A stretch of DNA of 11,829 nt from Sphingobacteriales bacterium (lineage in GTDB: Bacteria > Bacteroidota > Bacteroidia > Chitinophagales > Chitinophagaceae): NCBI GenBank assembly GCA_004294195.1, contig REAQ01000031.1, positions 1-11,829 of the forward strand, in the 5' to 3' direction. This document shows positions 1 to 6,712 of this stretch, one piece after another (positions within the stretch are counted from its first letter, which is position 1; each line of letters starts with the position of its first letter). Both the position numbers and the translations under genes were made by a program. The notes under the pieces were generated by a model that saw nothing but the letters and a program-made list of their open reading frames with translations, did not search any database and was not told where the DNA came from.

Positions 1-884
1 GTGTTTTGTGGGGAACATCCTGCAACGAAACACCCAAGCAACCCCTCGGCATCAAGGCCGATGAAGCGCCATGGCAGGGATGGAACAAATACCAGATCAA
101 GCCGGAAGATACACTGGCCCGGTATGGACATGAACTCATTGCCAATACAGCATTGTATTTTGGACCGAAGGGAACCGTGGCGCCCATCACCAATGGTATG
201 AATTGCCAGAACTGTCACCTTGATGGTGGCACCCTGCCCTGGGGTAATAATTATAGCGCCGTGGTGTCAACCTATCCAAAGTTCCGTGCAAGAAGCGGTG
301 GCATTGAAACCATTCCCAAGCGTGTGAATGATTGCTTTGAAAGAAGCCTGAACGGAAAGGCCCTTGATTCCAACAGCAAAGAGATGAAAGCCATTGTTGC
401 CTACCTTCATTGGATCGGTGATGAGATCCCCAAAGGCGCCAAGCCGAAAGGCTCCGGCATCATGGATCTTCCATTGATGAACCGGGCCGCAAGTCCGGAG
501 AAAGGACAGATCGTTTATCAGCAAAAATGTGCAAGTTGCCACGGACCTAACGGTCAGGGACAACCGAATATTGAAGCATACGGCTTTGCCTATCCGCCAT
601 TGTGGGGAGAAAATAGTTACAACGATGGTGCAGGACTTTTCCGCCTATCGAGATTTGCAGGTTATGTAAAAGCCAATATGCCCTTTGGCGCCAACTACAA
701 GAGCACACAGCTTAGTGATGAAGAATCCTGGGACGTAGCGGCATTTGTGAATTCACAACCCAGGCCAAAGAAAGACATCTCACAGGACTGGCCAGACATT
801 TCGAAAAAACCATTTGACCATCCCTTCGGACCATTTTCCGATGGGAAGACGGAAGCGCAACATAAATACGGACCGTGGAGGTAG
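1..884 (+). CDS. tsdA: TsdA-like diheme cytochrome c (thiosulfate dehydrogenase family), 5' partial
   Basis: The reading frame enters from the left edge (first full codon at 3), so the true start is outside the window. Numbering from the TTG at 6, there are two class I heme sites: CQNCH (67-71) and CASCH (175-179). Between them lies RVNDCFERS with Cys110 and a following KEMKAIVAYL stretch, a combination characteristic of TsdA, where this Cys is the axial ligand of heme 1. NMPFG at 224-228 provides Met225 as the likely heme 2 ligand, at the expected spacing after the second CxxCH. TsdA enzymes couple two thiosulfates to tetrathionate, or run the reverse reaction, in the periplasm. Residues GTSC just before the mature region resemble a lipobox (Cys6), so the protein is probably membrane-anchored. 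The soxB gene follows 63 bp downstream, which supports a sulfur role. Family assignment is fairly secure; direction of catalysis and exact substrate are inference. Confidence 0.8.
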   Translation, partial: VLWGTSCNETPKQPLGIKADEAPWQGWNKYQIKPEDTLARYGHELIANTALYFGPKGTVAPITNGMNCQNCHLDGGTLPWGNNYSAVVSTYPKFRARSGGIETIPKRVNDCFERSLNGKALDSNSKEMKAIVAYLHWIGDEIPKGAKPKGSGIMDLPLMNRAASPEKGQIVYQQKCASCHGPNGQGQPNIEAYGFAYPPLWGENSYNDGAGLFRLSRFAGYVKANMPFGANYKSTQLSDEESWDVAAFVNSQPRPKKDISQDWPDISKKPFDHPFGPFSDGKTEAQHKYGPWR

Positions 885-910
885 GTTGAAGGTTGCAGGT
901 TGCAGTTGAA
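885..910 (+). repeat. Degenerate GGTTGCA heptamer tandem repeat
   Basis: Starting with the last base of the preceding stop codon (884), the units read GGTTGAA, GGTTGCA, GGTTGCA and GTTGAA, nearly four copies of a 7-bp unit. It fills the first half of the 63-bp gap between the cytochrome gene and soxB. Short phased repeats of this kind occur between genes in Bacteroidota. No function is visible; the repeat does not form a hairpin with itself. Confidence 0.6.
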
Positions 911-947
911 CCCTACTACGCACTTTGCGACTTAAAAAACGATTTCT

Positions 948-2657
948 ATGTGTCAAAACCATGACAGCTCAAGACGTGGATTTCTGAAAGATGTATCGAT
1001 GGCTGGCCTTGGCATGGCCGGCATTCCGCAGATCGCTTCGGCCCACGGAACGGATCCCGCTGATGAAAAAAGTTGGAGCCGCTCCAGAGCATTGCAAAAT
1101 GGAAAGGCACAACGCATCACCCTATTGCATACTGCAGACATCCATGCGCAGTTGTATACCCATGATGAATTTTTCTGGGAGAACAACCAGGCTGTCTATC
1201 GTAAGCTCGGCGGATTTGCCGTGTTGAAGACGATGCTGAAATCACTCAAAGCTACCAACCCTTCCAATACACTGATCATTGACGGCGGCGATTGTTTTCA
1301 AGGCTCCGGCGTTGCGTCTTTGAGCGAAGGGCGGGCCATCGTTCCATTGATCAACAATATCGGATATGATCTTGTGCTGCCCGGTAATTGGGAAGAGGTG
1401 TATGGCAAAGAGATGCTAATGAAAGACATGGGCGGCTACCAGGCACAGAAGATCTGCGCCAACATGTTCCATGAAGAAGAAGAAAAAAAAGGCGACCTGA
1501 TGTTTCCGCCGTATTGGACCACCCACTTCGGTGATGTGAAGATCGGGTTCATCGGATACAATGATCCGCTAACACCAAGAAGACAATCCCCTGCATATTC
1601 AAAAGGTATCAAGTTCACCCAGCCAGAGATCAATTCGGCAAAATATATTAAGTACCTACGCGACTATGAAAAGTGTAGCATGGTATTCCTGGTGACACAC
1701 ATGGGTATTGCGCAACAGGTTGACCTCGGCAACAATCCCGCGGTTGATGGTGTGGATTTCATCCTCGGTGCAGACACGCATGAACGAGTGCGGAAACCCA
1801 TCGATACAAAATATACGAAGGTCACCGAGCCGGGAGCCTTTGGTTCTTTTGTGGCCAAGCTGGATGTGATCATTGAAGATGGAAAACTAAAAGAAACACA
1901 GTACAAACTGCTGGAAGTGGATCCGGAAAAGTACAAGCCCGATCCCGAAATGACACAGCTCGTGAAACAAGCCAAAGCGCCATATGCCGCAGAGTTGGAT
2001 AAAGTCATCGGCTCCACCAAGACTACGTTGGTGCGTTATTTTGTGTTGGAGAATCCGATGGATAACCTGATCACGGATGCCATCATGTGGAAGTTTAATC
2101 CAGACATTGCACTCAGCAATGGATTCAGGTTTTGTCCACCCCTGCATGTTGCACCGGGCAAAGAAAAAGTAGACATCACCAATGAATTTTTGTGGAACAT
2201 GCTGCCCGTTGACAGTGATGCAAAAGAAGGATACATCACAGGTGAAAAGCTCTGGCAGTGGATGGAAAAAGAATTGCATAATGTGTTTGCAAAAAAAGCA
2301 TCGGAACGTTTTGGTGGCTGGGTGGTGCGTTTTTCCGGCATGGAGGTCAACCTCACCGCAAAGAATGAAAAGGGCAAACGCATCAACTGGATCAAGGTAA
2401 AAGGCGAGCCCGTAGACCTGAAAAAATCATATCGGATTGTGGCCTGCGAACGCGAGGGAGATCCGGAAGATATGATTTGTCGCATTGAAAACGTGAGCCA
2501 GCCGAAACTGCTGGGCACTACGCTTCATCCCATTCTTCGGGAATATTTAGCCAAGCATTCTCCCGTATCGCCAAAAGTTGTTGGCAAGGTTACTGCAACC
2601 GATCAGCCTGCTACGCTGCTGACGCAGCTTGAAGGATATGATTATCAGTTTTCCTAA
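948..2657 (+). CDS. soxB: Thiosulfohydrolase SoxB
   Basis: 569 aa, the usual SoxB length. SoxB is the periplasmic dinuclear-manganese enzyme that hydrolyses the sulfone from the SoxY-bound cysteine S-thiosulfonate, releasing sulfate. The N-terminus carries a Tat signal (SRRGFLK at 8-14, then a hydrophobic stretch and an Ala-rich cleavage region near 30-33), fitting export of a folded metalloprotein. The metallophosphoesterase/5'-nucleotidase fold is shown by HTADIHAQL (61-69, Asp64 and His66), GGD at 113-115, GNWE at 146-149, THMG at 250-253 and DTHE at 276-279. Trp in GNWE instead of the GNHE of nucleotidases points to SoxB. The C-terminal domain has NPMDNLITDA (369-378) and NGFRFC (391-396), matching the SoxB substrate-binding region with its conserved Arg (here Arg394). 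The ATG at 948 is chosen because the Tat motif follows at once; no Shine-Dalgarno is seen. Its partners SoxYZ are not in the window. Confidence 0.93.
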   Translation: MCQNHDSSRRGFLKDVSMAGLGMAGIPQIASAHGTDPADEKSWSRSRALQNGKAQRITLLHTADIHAQLYTHDEFFWENNQAVYRKLGGFAVLKTMLKSLKATNPSNTLIIDGGDCFQGSGVASLSEGRAIVPLINNIGYDLVLPGNWEEVYGKEMLMKDMGGYQAQKICANMFHEEEEKKGDLMFPPYWTTHFGDVKIGFIGYNDPLTPRRQSPAYSKGIKFTQPEINSAKYIKYLRDYEKCSMVFLVTHMGIAQQVDLGNNPAVDGVDFILGADTHERVRKPIDTKYTKVTEPGAFGSFVAKLDVIIEDGKLKETQYKLLEVDPEKYKPDPEMTQLVKQAKAPYAAELDKVIGSTKTTLVRYFVLENPMDNLITDAIMWKFNPDIALSNGFRFCPPLHVAPGKEKVDITNEFLWNMLPVDSDAKEGYITGEKLWQWMEKELHNVFAKKASERFGGWVVRFSGMEVNLTAKNEKGKRINWIKVKGEPVDLKKSYRIVACEREGDPEDMICRIENVSQPKLLGTTLHPILREYLAKHSPVSPKVVGKVTATDQPATLLTQLEGYDYQFS

Positions 2658-2694
2658 GGTGACCGTTGTCACTAAAATTGTTTTTGCGACCATC

Positions 2695-2702
2695 TACCTT
2701 TA
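2695..2702 (+). promoter_or_regulatory. Possible Bacteroidota-type -7 box upstream of sqr
   Basis: TACCTTTA matches 7 of 8 positions of the TAnnTTTG consensus and lies 22 bp before the sqr ATG, in the 67-bp gap after soxB. No TTG sits at the usual 19-21 bp upstream; the nearest (2678-2680 and 2666-2668) are too near and too far. It may be chance, with sqr simply co-transcribed with soxB. Confidence 0.2.
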
Positions 2703-2724
2703 TACAACCTTAAATGACCTCAAC

Positions 2725-3990
2725 ATGAACACACATTATCAGGTTGTAGTAGTGGGTGGTGGTACCGGTGGTATCATGACCGCAGCGCAATTGAAAAGGA
2801 AAGATCGCAACATGACAATCGCGATCATTGAACCCAATACAGAGCACTATTATCAGCCCGCGTGGACGCTGGTAGGTGCGGGCACATTTAATTTTGAAGA
2901 TACCAAGCGTGATGAAAAAAAATTGATCCCCCACGGTGTGGATTGGATCAAAGACCGCGTTACCACATTTGATCCGGAAAAGAATATTGTACATACCAAG
3001 AATAGCGGGGACCTTCACTATGATTATCTCGTGTTGAGTACGGGGATAAAAATGGATATCGATGGCCTTCCTGGTTTGGGCGAAGCTTTGAACACTGACA
3101 TTGTATGCAGCAACTACATCGATCCTGAAAAAACATATCGTGTACTGCAGAATTTCAAAGGTGGTAATGCCATCTTCACACAGCCCGCTGGCGCCATTCG
3201 TTGCGGTGGTGCGCCACAGAAGATCATGTACCTCGGCGAAGAATATTTTCAGAAATCAGGCGTGCGCAACAAGACCAACCTTGTGTTTGCCACACCGGGT
3301 ACTGTCATTTTCGGAACCAAGGAATTTGCCGATGAACTGAACAGAATCATCGAAAAGAAGCACATTAACTTCAAGCCCTTCTACAAACCCGTGAAGATTA
3401 ATGCTGCAAAGCAAGAGATCACATTTCAATACATTAAGCCAGACATAAAAAGATCTTATGCAGATTTAGACAGCACCCTCGGTGAGAGACTGGATGGTGA
3501 AAACCTGGTGACCGTTCATTATGATATGTTGCACATCGCTCCACCACAAACAGCACCCGATGTGATCAGTCAATCGCCTTTTGCTACGCCCGATGGCCCT
3601 AACAAAGGATATATGCAGGTTGACATCCACACCTTGCAGCACCTGAAGTATGTGAATGTGTTTGGTCTTGGCGATAATGCCGGACTGCCCACTGCCAAAA
3701 CAGGTGCAGCTATTCGCAAACAAGCACCCGTGGTGGTTGGGAATATTATGCAGATGATGAAGCAACAACCTTTTGGAGAACATCAATATCAAGGTTATTC
3801 TTCCTGCCCCATTGTTACGGGTTATGGTAAAATGCTGTTGTGTGAATTTAAATATGACAATGTGAGAGATTCTGATAAGTTGCTCACCAAATTTGTGAAC
3901 ACGGCTAAAGAACAATGGAGCATGTGGATCCTGAAAAAATATGGCCTGCCCTGGTTGTATTGGAACATGATGATGAAGGGACGGATGTAG
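2725..3990 (+). CDS. sqr: Type II sulfide:quinone oxidoreductase (SQOR-like)
   Basis: 421 aa from the ATG at 2725. The open frame reaches back to 2629, but that would overlap soxB by 29 bp and add 32 residues before the FAD-binding motif, which normally begins within a few residues of the N-terminus. The dinucleotide-binding motif is VVVGGGTGG (8-16); a second FAD contact is the NVFGLGDNAGLPTAKT segment (311-326). The two redox cysteines expected of this family are Cys160 in IRCGGAPQK and Cys361 in SSCPIVTGY. These motifs, the APPQTAPDV stretch and the C-terminal LYWNMMMKG closely match the mitochondrial SQOR (type II) group rather than bacterial type I. The enzyme oxidises sulfide to sulfane sulfur, given to an acceptor such as a thiol, and reduces quinone at the membrane. 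The C-terminal amphipathic or hydrophobic segment (about 398-416) is a likely membrane anchor. Position after soxB gives the cluster a sulfide entry point. Confidence 0.93.
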   Translation: MNTHYQVVVVGGGTGGIMTAAQLKRKDRNMTIAIIEPNTEHYYQPAWTLVGAGTFNFEDTKRDEKKLIPHGVDWIKDRVTTFDPEKNIVHTKNSGDLHYDYLVLSTGIKMDIDGLPGLGEALNTDIVCSNYIDPEKTYRVLQNFKGGNAIFTQPAGAIRCGGAPQKIMYLGEEYFQKSGVRNKTNLVFATPGTVIFGTKEFADELNRIIEKKHINFKPFYKPVKINAAKQEITFQYIKPDIKRSYADLDSTLGERLDGENLVTVHYDMLHIAPPQTAPDVISQSPFATPDGPNKGYMQVDIHTLQHLKYVNVFGLGDNAGLPTAKTGAAIRKQAPVVVGNIMQMMKQQPFGEHQYQGYSSCPIVTGYGKMLLCEFKYDNVRDSDKLLTKFVNTAKEQWSMWILKKYGLPWLYWNMMMKGRM

Positions 3991-3996
3991 ATTTAC

Positions 3997-4004
3997 TATC
4001 TTCG
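3997..4004 (+). promoter_or_regulatory. Possible -7 box giving a leaderless or near-leaderless GH63 transcript
   Basis: TATCTTCG matches 7 of 8 positions of the Bacteroidota TAnnTTTG element, in the 19-bp gap between sqr and the glycosidase gene. The ATG begins 6 bp after the box, about where transcription would start. No TTG is found at the proper upstream distance, so support is weak. Confidence 0.25.
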
Positions 4005-4009
4005 TCTGA

Positions 4010-6379
4010 ATGAGCAATGAACTTCAAAGACTCCATCATAATTCAAAGAAAAGAATACCCCTGGAACAGTGGGGACCCTATCTGAGTGAAAGACAGTGGG
4101 GAACGGTTCGCGAAGATTACAGCCAGCACGGAGATGCCTGGCGTTACTTTCCCTTTGAGCATGCCCACTGTCGCGCCTATCTCTGGGGCGAAGATGGCAT
4201 CGCGGGCATTTCAGATTTTTTCCAGAACCTCAATTTTTCGGTAGCCTTGTGGAACCACCAGGATCCCATCATCAAAGAGCGGATGTTTGGATTGGTGAAC
4301 TATGAAGGCAACCATGGTGAAGACGTTAAGGAGCTGTATTATTATCTGGATAATACCCCTACACACTTCTACATGGAGTATTTGTATAAATACCCGCAGA
4401 ATCCCTTTCCATATGATCAGCTGCGAGAAGAGAACCGAAAAAAAACCAGGCTGGAGCCGGAGTATGAAATATTGGATACCGATGCCTTTGCAGACAATGC
4501 CTATTTTGATACGCATGTGACGTACGCAAAAAACACCAGTACCGATATCTTCATCAGGATCCGCGTCATCAACCGCGGTAAGGAAGCCGCACCACTAACG
4601 GTGATGCCTACCCTATGGTTTTATAACCGTTGGCAGTATGATGATTCTATGCGCAAGCCATCGATCATCGCCAAAGAAGGGAACTATGTTCGCGCCTTGC
4701 ATGCAAGGCTTGGCTCTTACTATCTATACTATGATGCTCCCGAAGAATCATTTTTCACGGAGAACGAAACCAACCAACATCTTGTCACGGGCAAGGAGCA
4801 ACGCAGTCCGTTCACCAAAGACGCCATCAATAATGTCATTGTGTCCGGGAAGAATCTGCCGCTGATGCGAAAGCGAAAGCACGGCACCAAGTTTTCGCCC
4901 GTGTATCGGCTGAACCTTGCGGCAGGAGAGACCAAAGATATCTATCTAAGACTTGCGGACCATAAGGAGAACGAGCCATTTCCGGCAGAATTTCGTCAAC
5001 TGTTTGAGATCCGTAAGAAAGAGGCCGATGAATATTATAATACCATTTTATCTACTCCTCCGGATTCAGAACTGCGCAACATCCAGCGCCAGGCCCTTGC
5101 CGGCATGCTCTGGAGCAAGCAGTTTTATCATTATGATGTAGAACGATGGATCAATCAGGGCGATGGCATTTCAGACAATGGTCCGCACAAACAATATGGC
5201 CGAAACCATGATTGGAAACACTTGAAAAATCAGGACATTATTTCCATGCCGGACAAATGGGAGTTTCCCTGGTATGCCGCGTGGGATCTGGCCTTTCAGT
5301 GTATTCCGCTGGCACTAGTGGATCCGGCTTTTGCCAAGAACCAGTTGTTGCTGATCATGCGGGAGTGGTATATGAAACCTGATGGGCAGCTGCCGGCTTA
5401 TGAGTGGAACTTCTCAGACGTGAACCCGCCTGTGCAGGCCTGGGCCGTGCTGGAAGTGTACCAGACCGAGAAGAAAATGAAAGGGCAGGGTGATGTGGAT
5501 TTCCTGAAGCGCGCGTTTCACAAACTACTGATCAATTTCACTTGGTGGATAAACCGGAAGGATCCCAATGGCAACAACATGTTTGAAGGCGGATTCCTCG
5601 GCTTGGACAATATCGGTGTATTCAATAGGAGCGCTCCATTGAATGCAGGCATGCATCTGGAGCAGGCGGATGGTACGGCCTGGATGGGAATGTTTGCATT
5701 GAATATGCTGGACATTGCACTGGAGATCGCGATGCACGATCAGAGTTTTGAAGATACGGCTACCAAATTTTTTGAGCAGTTTGTATTGATTGCGGAAGCA
5801 CTCAATCACCACGGCATGTGGAACGAAGAAGATAAATTCTTCTACGATACTTTATCTGTTGCGGGGAGTCCGCCTTTGCAGTTGCGGATCCAATCCATTG
5901 TTGGCCTCACCAGTCTTTTTGCGGTATCTATCATTAAGAAAGAGATGTTTGATAAGTTGAAAGACTTTTCCAAACGCATCACCTGGTTTGAAAATTATCG
6001 AAAGAAAAATGACCTGTTCTGGCCCAACGAAGAGCACAATGAAAAAGACCGCGTGCTGGTGTCCCTGCTTCCCAAAGAGAGACTGGAAGCCTTGCTGCAC
6101 AGGGTGTTGAACGAGGCCGAGTTTTTATCAGACTATGGTATCCGTGCATTGTCGAAATACTACGAGAAGAATCCATACACCGTAGAGATCTCCGGTGTGC
6201 GGCATACCATTGAATATGATCCCGGGGATTCCACCAGTGATTTCTTCGGTGGCAACTCCAATTGGCGCGGACCGGTATGGATTCCGATGAACTACATCAT
6301 CATCCGCAGCATCCGCCGGTACGGAAGATTTTATGGCGAAGCTAACAGAGCGGCTCATCACCATCTTCACCAAGGATGA
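4010..6379 (+). CDS. GH63-like (MGH1-type) glycoside hydrolase, frameshifted near the 3' end
   Basis: 789 aa as read, beginning 19 bp after sqr. There is no signal peptide, so it appears cytoplasmic. The N-terminal half (about 1-340) is the beta-rich domain of large GH63-type proteins, with the conserved ERQWGTVREDYS (27-38) and a stretch around FFQNLNFSVALWNHQDP (70-86). The C-terminal half is an (alpha/alpha)6 barrel, with WEFPWYAAWDLAF (417-429), whose Asp426 sits where GH63 enzymes have the general acid, and NWRGPVWIPMNY (751-762). The family acts on alpha-glucosides or related glycans; the substrate here is unknown. After FYG (774-776) the frame runs into unrelated residues and stops at 6379. 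The family's conserved end, with EYFHGD and the presumed general base, lies in the next frame at 6333-6557. As written the product lacks that base and is probably inactive, unless the shift is a sequence error. Confidence 0.85.
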   Translation: MSNELQRLHHNSKKRIPLEQWGPYLSERQWGTVREDYSQHGDAWRYFPFEHAHCRAYLWGEDGIAGISDFFQNLNFSVALWNHQDPIIKERMFGLVNYEGNHGEDVKELYYYLDNTPTHFYMEYLYKYPQNPFPYDQLREENRKKTRLEPEYEILDTDAFADNAYFDTHVTYAKNTSTDIFIRIRVINRGKEAAPLTVMPTLWFYNRWQYDDSMRKPSIIAKEGNYVRALHARLGSYYLYYDAPEESFFTENETNQHLVTGKEQRSPFTKDAINNVIVSGKNLPLMRKRKHGTKFSPVYRLNLAAGETKDIYLRLADHKENEPFPAEFRQLFEIRKKEADEYYNTILSTPPDSELRNIQRQALAGMLWSKQFYHYDVERWINQGDGISDNGPHKQYGRNHDWKHLKNQDIISMPDKWEFPWYAAWDLAFQCIPLALVDPAFAKNQLLLIMREWYMKPDGQLPAYEWNFSDVNPPVQAWAVLEVYQTEKKMKGQGDVDFLKRAFHKLLINFTWWINRKDPNGNNMFEGGFLGLDNIGVFNRSAPLNAGMHLEQADGTAWMGMFALNMLDIALEIAMHDQSFEDTATKFFEQFVLIAEALNHHGMWNEEDKFFYDTLSVAGSPPLQLRIQSIVGLTSLFAVSIIKKEMFDKLKDFSKRITWFENYRKKNDLFWPNEEHNEKDRVLVSLLPKERLEALLHRVLNEAEFLSDYGIRALSKYYEKNPYTVEISGVRHTIEYDPGDSTSDFFGGNSNWRGPVWIPMNYIIIRSIRRYGRFYGEANRAAHHHLHQG

Positions 6380-6557
6380 AGAAGGCGCCAGGGCTGCGTT
6401 TGGAGAATATAATGAATTCTATCAGCGTCCCGGAAACGAGCATCTGATTATGTTCCATGAATATTTCCATGGAGACAGCGGGAAGGGACTGGGGGCGAAT
6501 CACCAGACGGGGTGGACGGCGTTGATAGCGGATCTCATAGAAAGACTTGCAAAATAA
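6333..6557 (+). pseudogene. Detached C-terminal fragment of the GH63-like hydrolase
   Basis: This 74-residue frame overlaps the end of the preceding frame and continues it by homology. KLTERLITIFTKDEEG, then YNEFYQRPGNEHLIMFHEYFHGDSGKG, then LGANHQTGWTALIADLI are the closing barrel helices and loop of GH63-like proteins. Glu43 in FHEYFHGD corresponds to the likely general base. Family members usually carry about 20 more residues (a Gly-rich, acidic linker) between the YG ending the first frame and the ERL beginning this part; those residues are absent in both frames. That favours a deletion over a single lost base. The ATG at 6333 has no visible ribosome binding site and is probably not a real start. 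The stop is at 6555-6557. Confidence 0.8.
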
Positions 6558-6712
6558 TTAGACAATTAGACAATTTGTGAATGCGGCAATGTAGGAAGGC
6601 GCGCCCTGCGTTGCGGCGCTCCTGCAGTCACTCCGGGTGGTTCTGCGCAGGCCGGCAACGCACGGCCGCGCTTCCTACATTGCCGCATTTCCGCATTGTC
6701 AAATTGCCGCAT
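6557..6712. repeat. Octamer-flanked GC-rich palindromic element
   Basis: A symmetrical 156-bp structure. The left flank on the plus strand is five 8-bp units (6557-6596): ATTAGACA, ATTAGACA, ATTTGTGA, ATGCGGCA, ATGTAGGA. The right flank on the minus strand (6712 down to 6673) is again five: ATGCGGCA, ATTTGACA, ATGCGGAA, ATGCGGCA, ATGTAGGA. The core (6597-6672) is 57 of 76 G+C. The arms 6580-6598 and 6671-6689 are perfect 19-bp inverted repeats. Pairing continues imperfectly inward, for example TGCGTTGC at 6607-6614 against 6655-6662, leaving a loop around 6625-6645. It can fold into a long hairpin on either strand and may act as a bidirectional terminator between the converging genes. It resembles a dispersed palindromic (REP- or MITE-like) repeat, but only one copy is visible here. 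No transposase is present. Confidence 0.8.

Noticed and set aside
900..935. Possible promoter before soxB (around CACTTTG)
   Set aside because: Only a partial match to TAnnTTTG (TA missing) and no properly placed TTG element; not strong enough to list.
1664..2518. Minus-strand open frames inside soxB
   Set aside because: They are shadows of the soxB coding sequence, without domains or start signals.
2629..2724. Longer sqr reading frame starting inside soxB
   Set aside because: It overlaps the end of soxB and adds 32 residues before the FAD-binding motif; the ATG at 2725 fits the family start.
6557..6712. CRISPR-like array
   Set aside because: The units are 8 bp with no spacers, and the two flanks are inverted to each other, unlike a CRISPR array.
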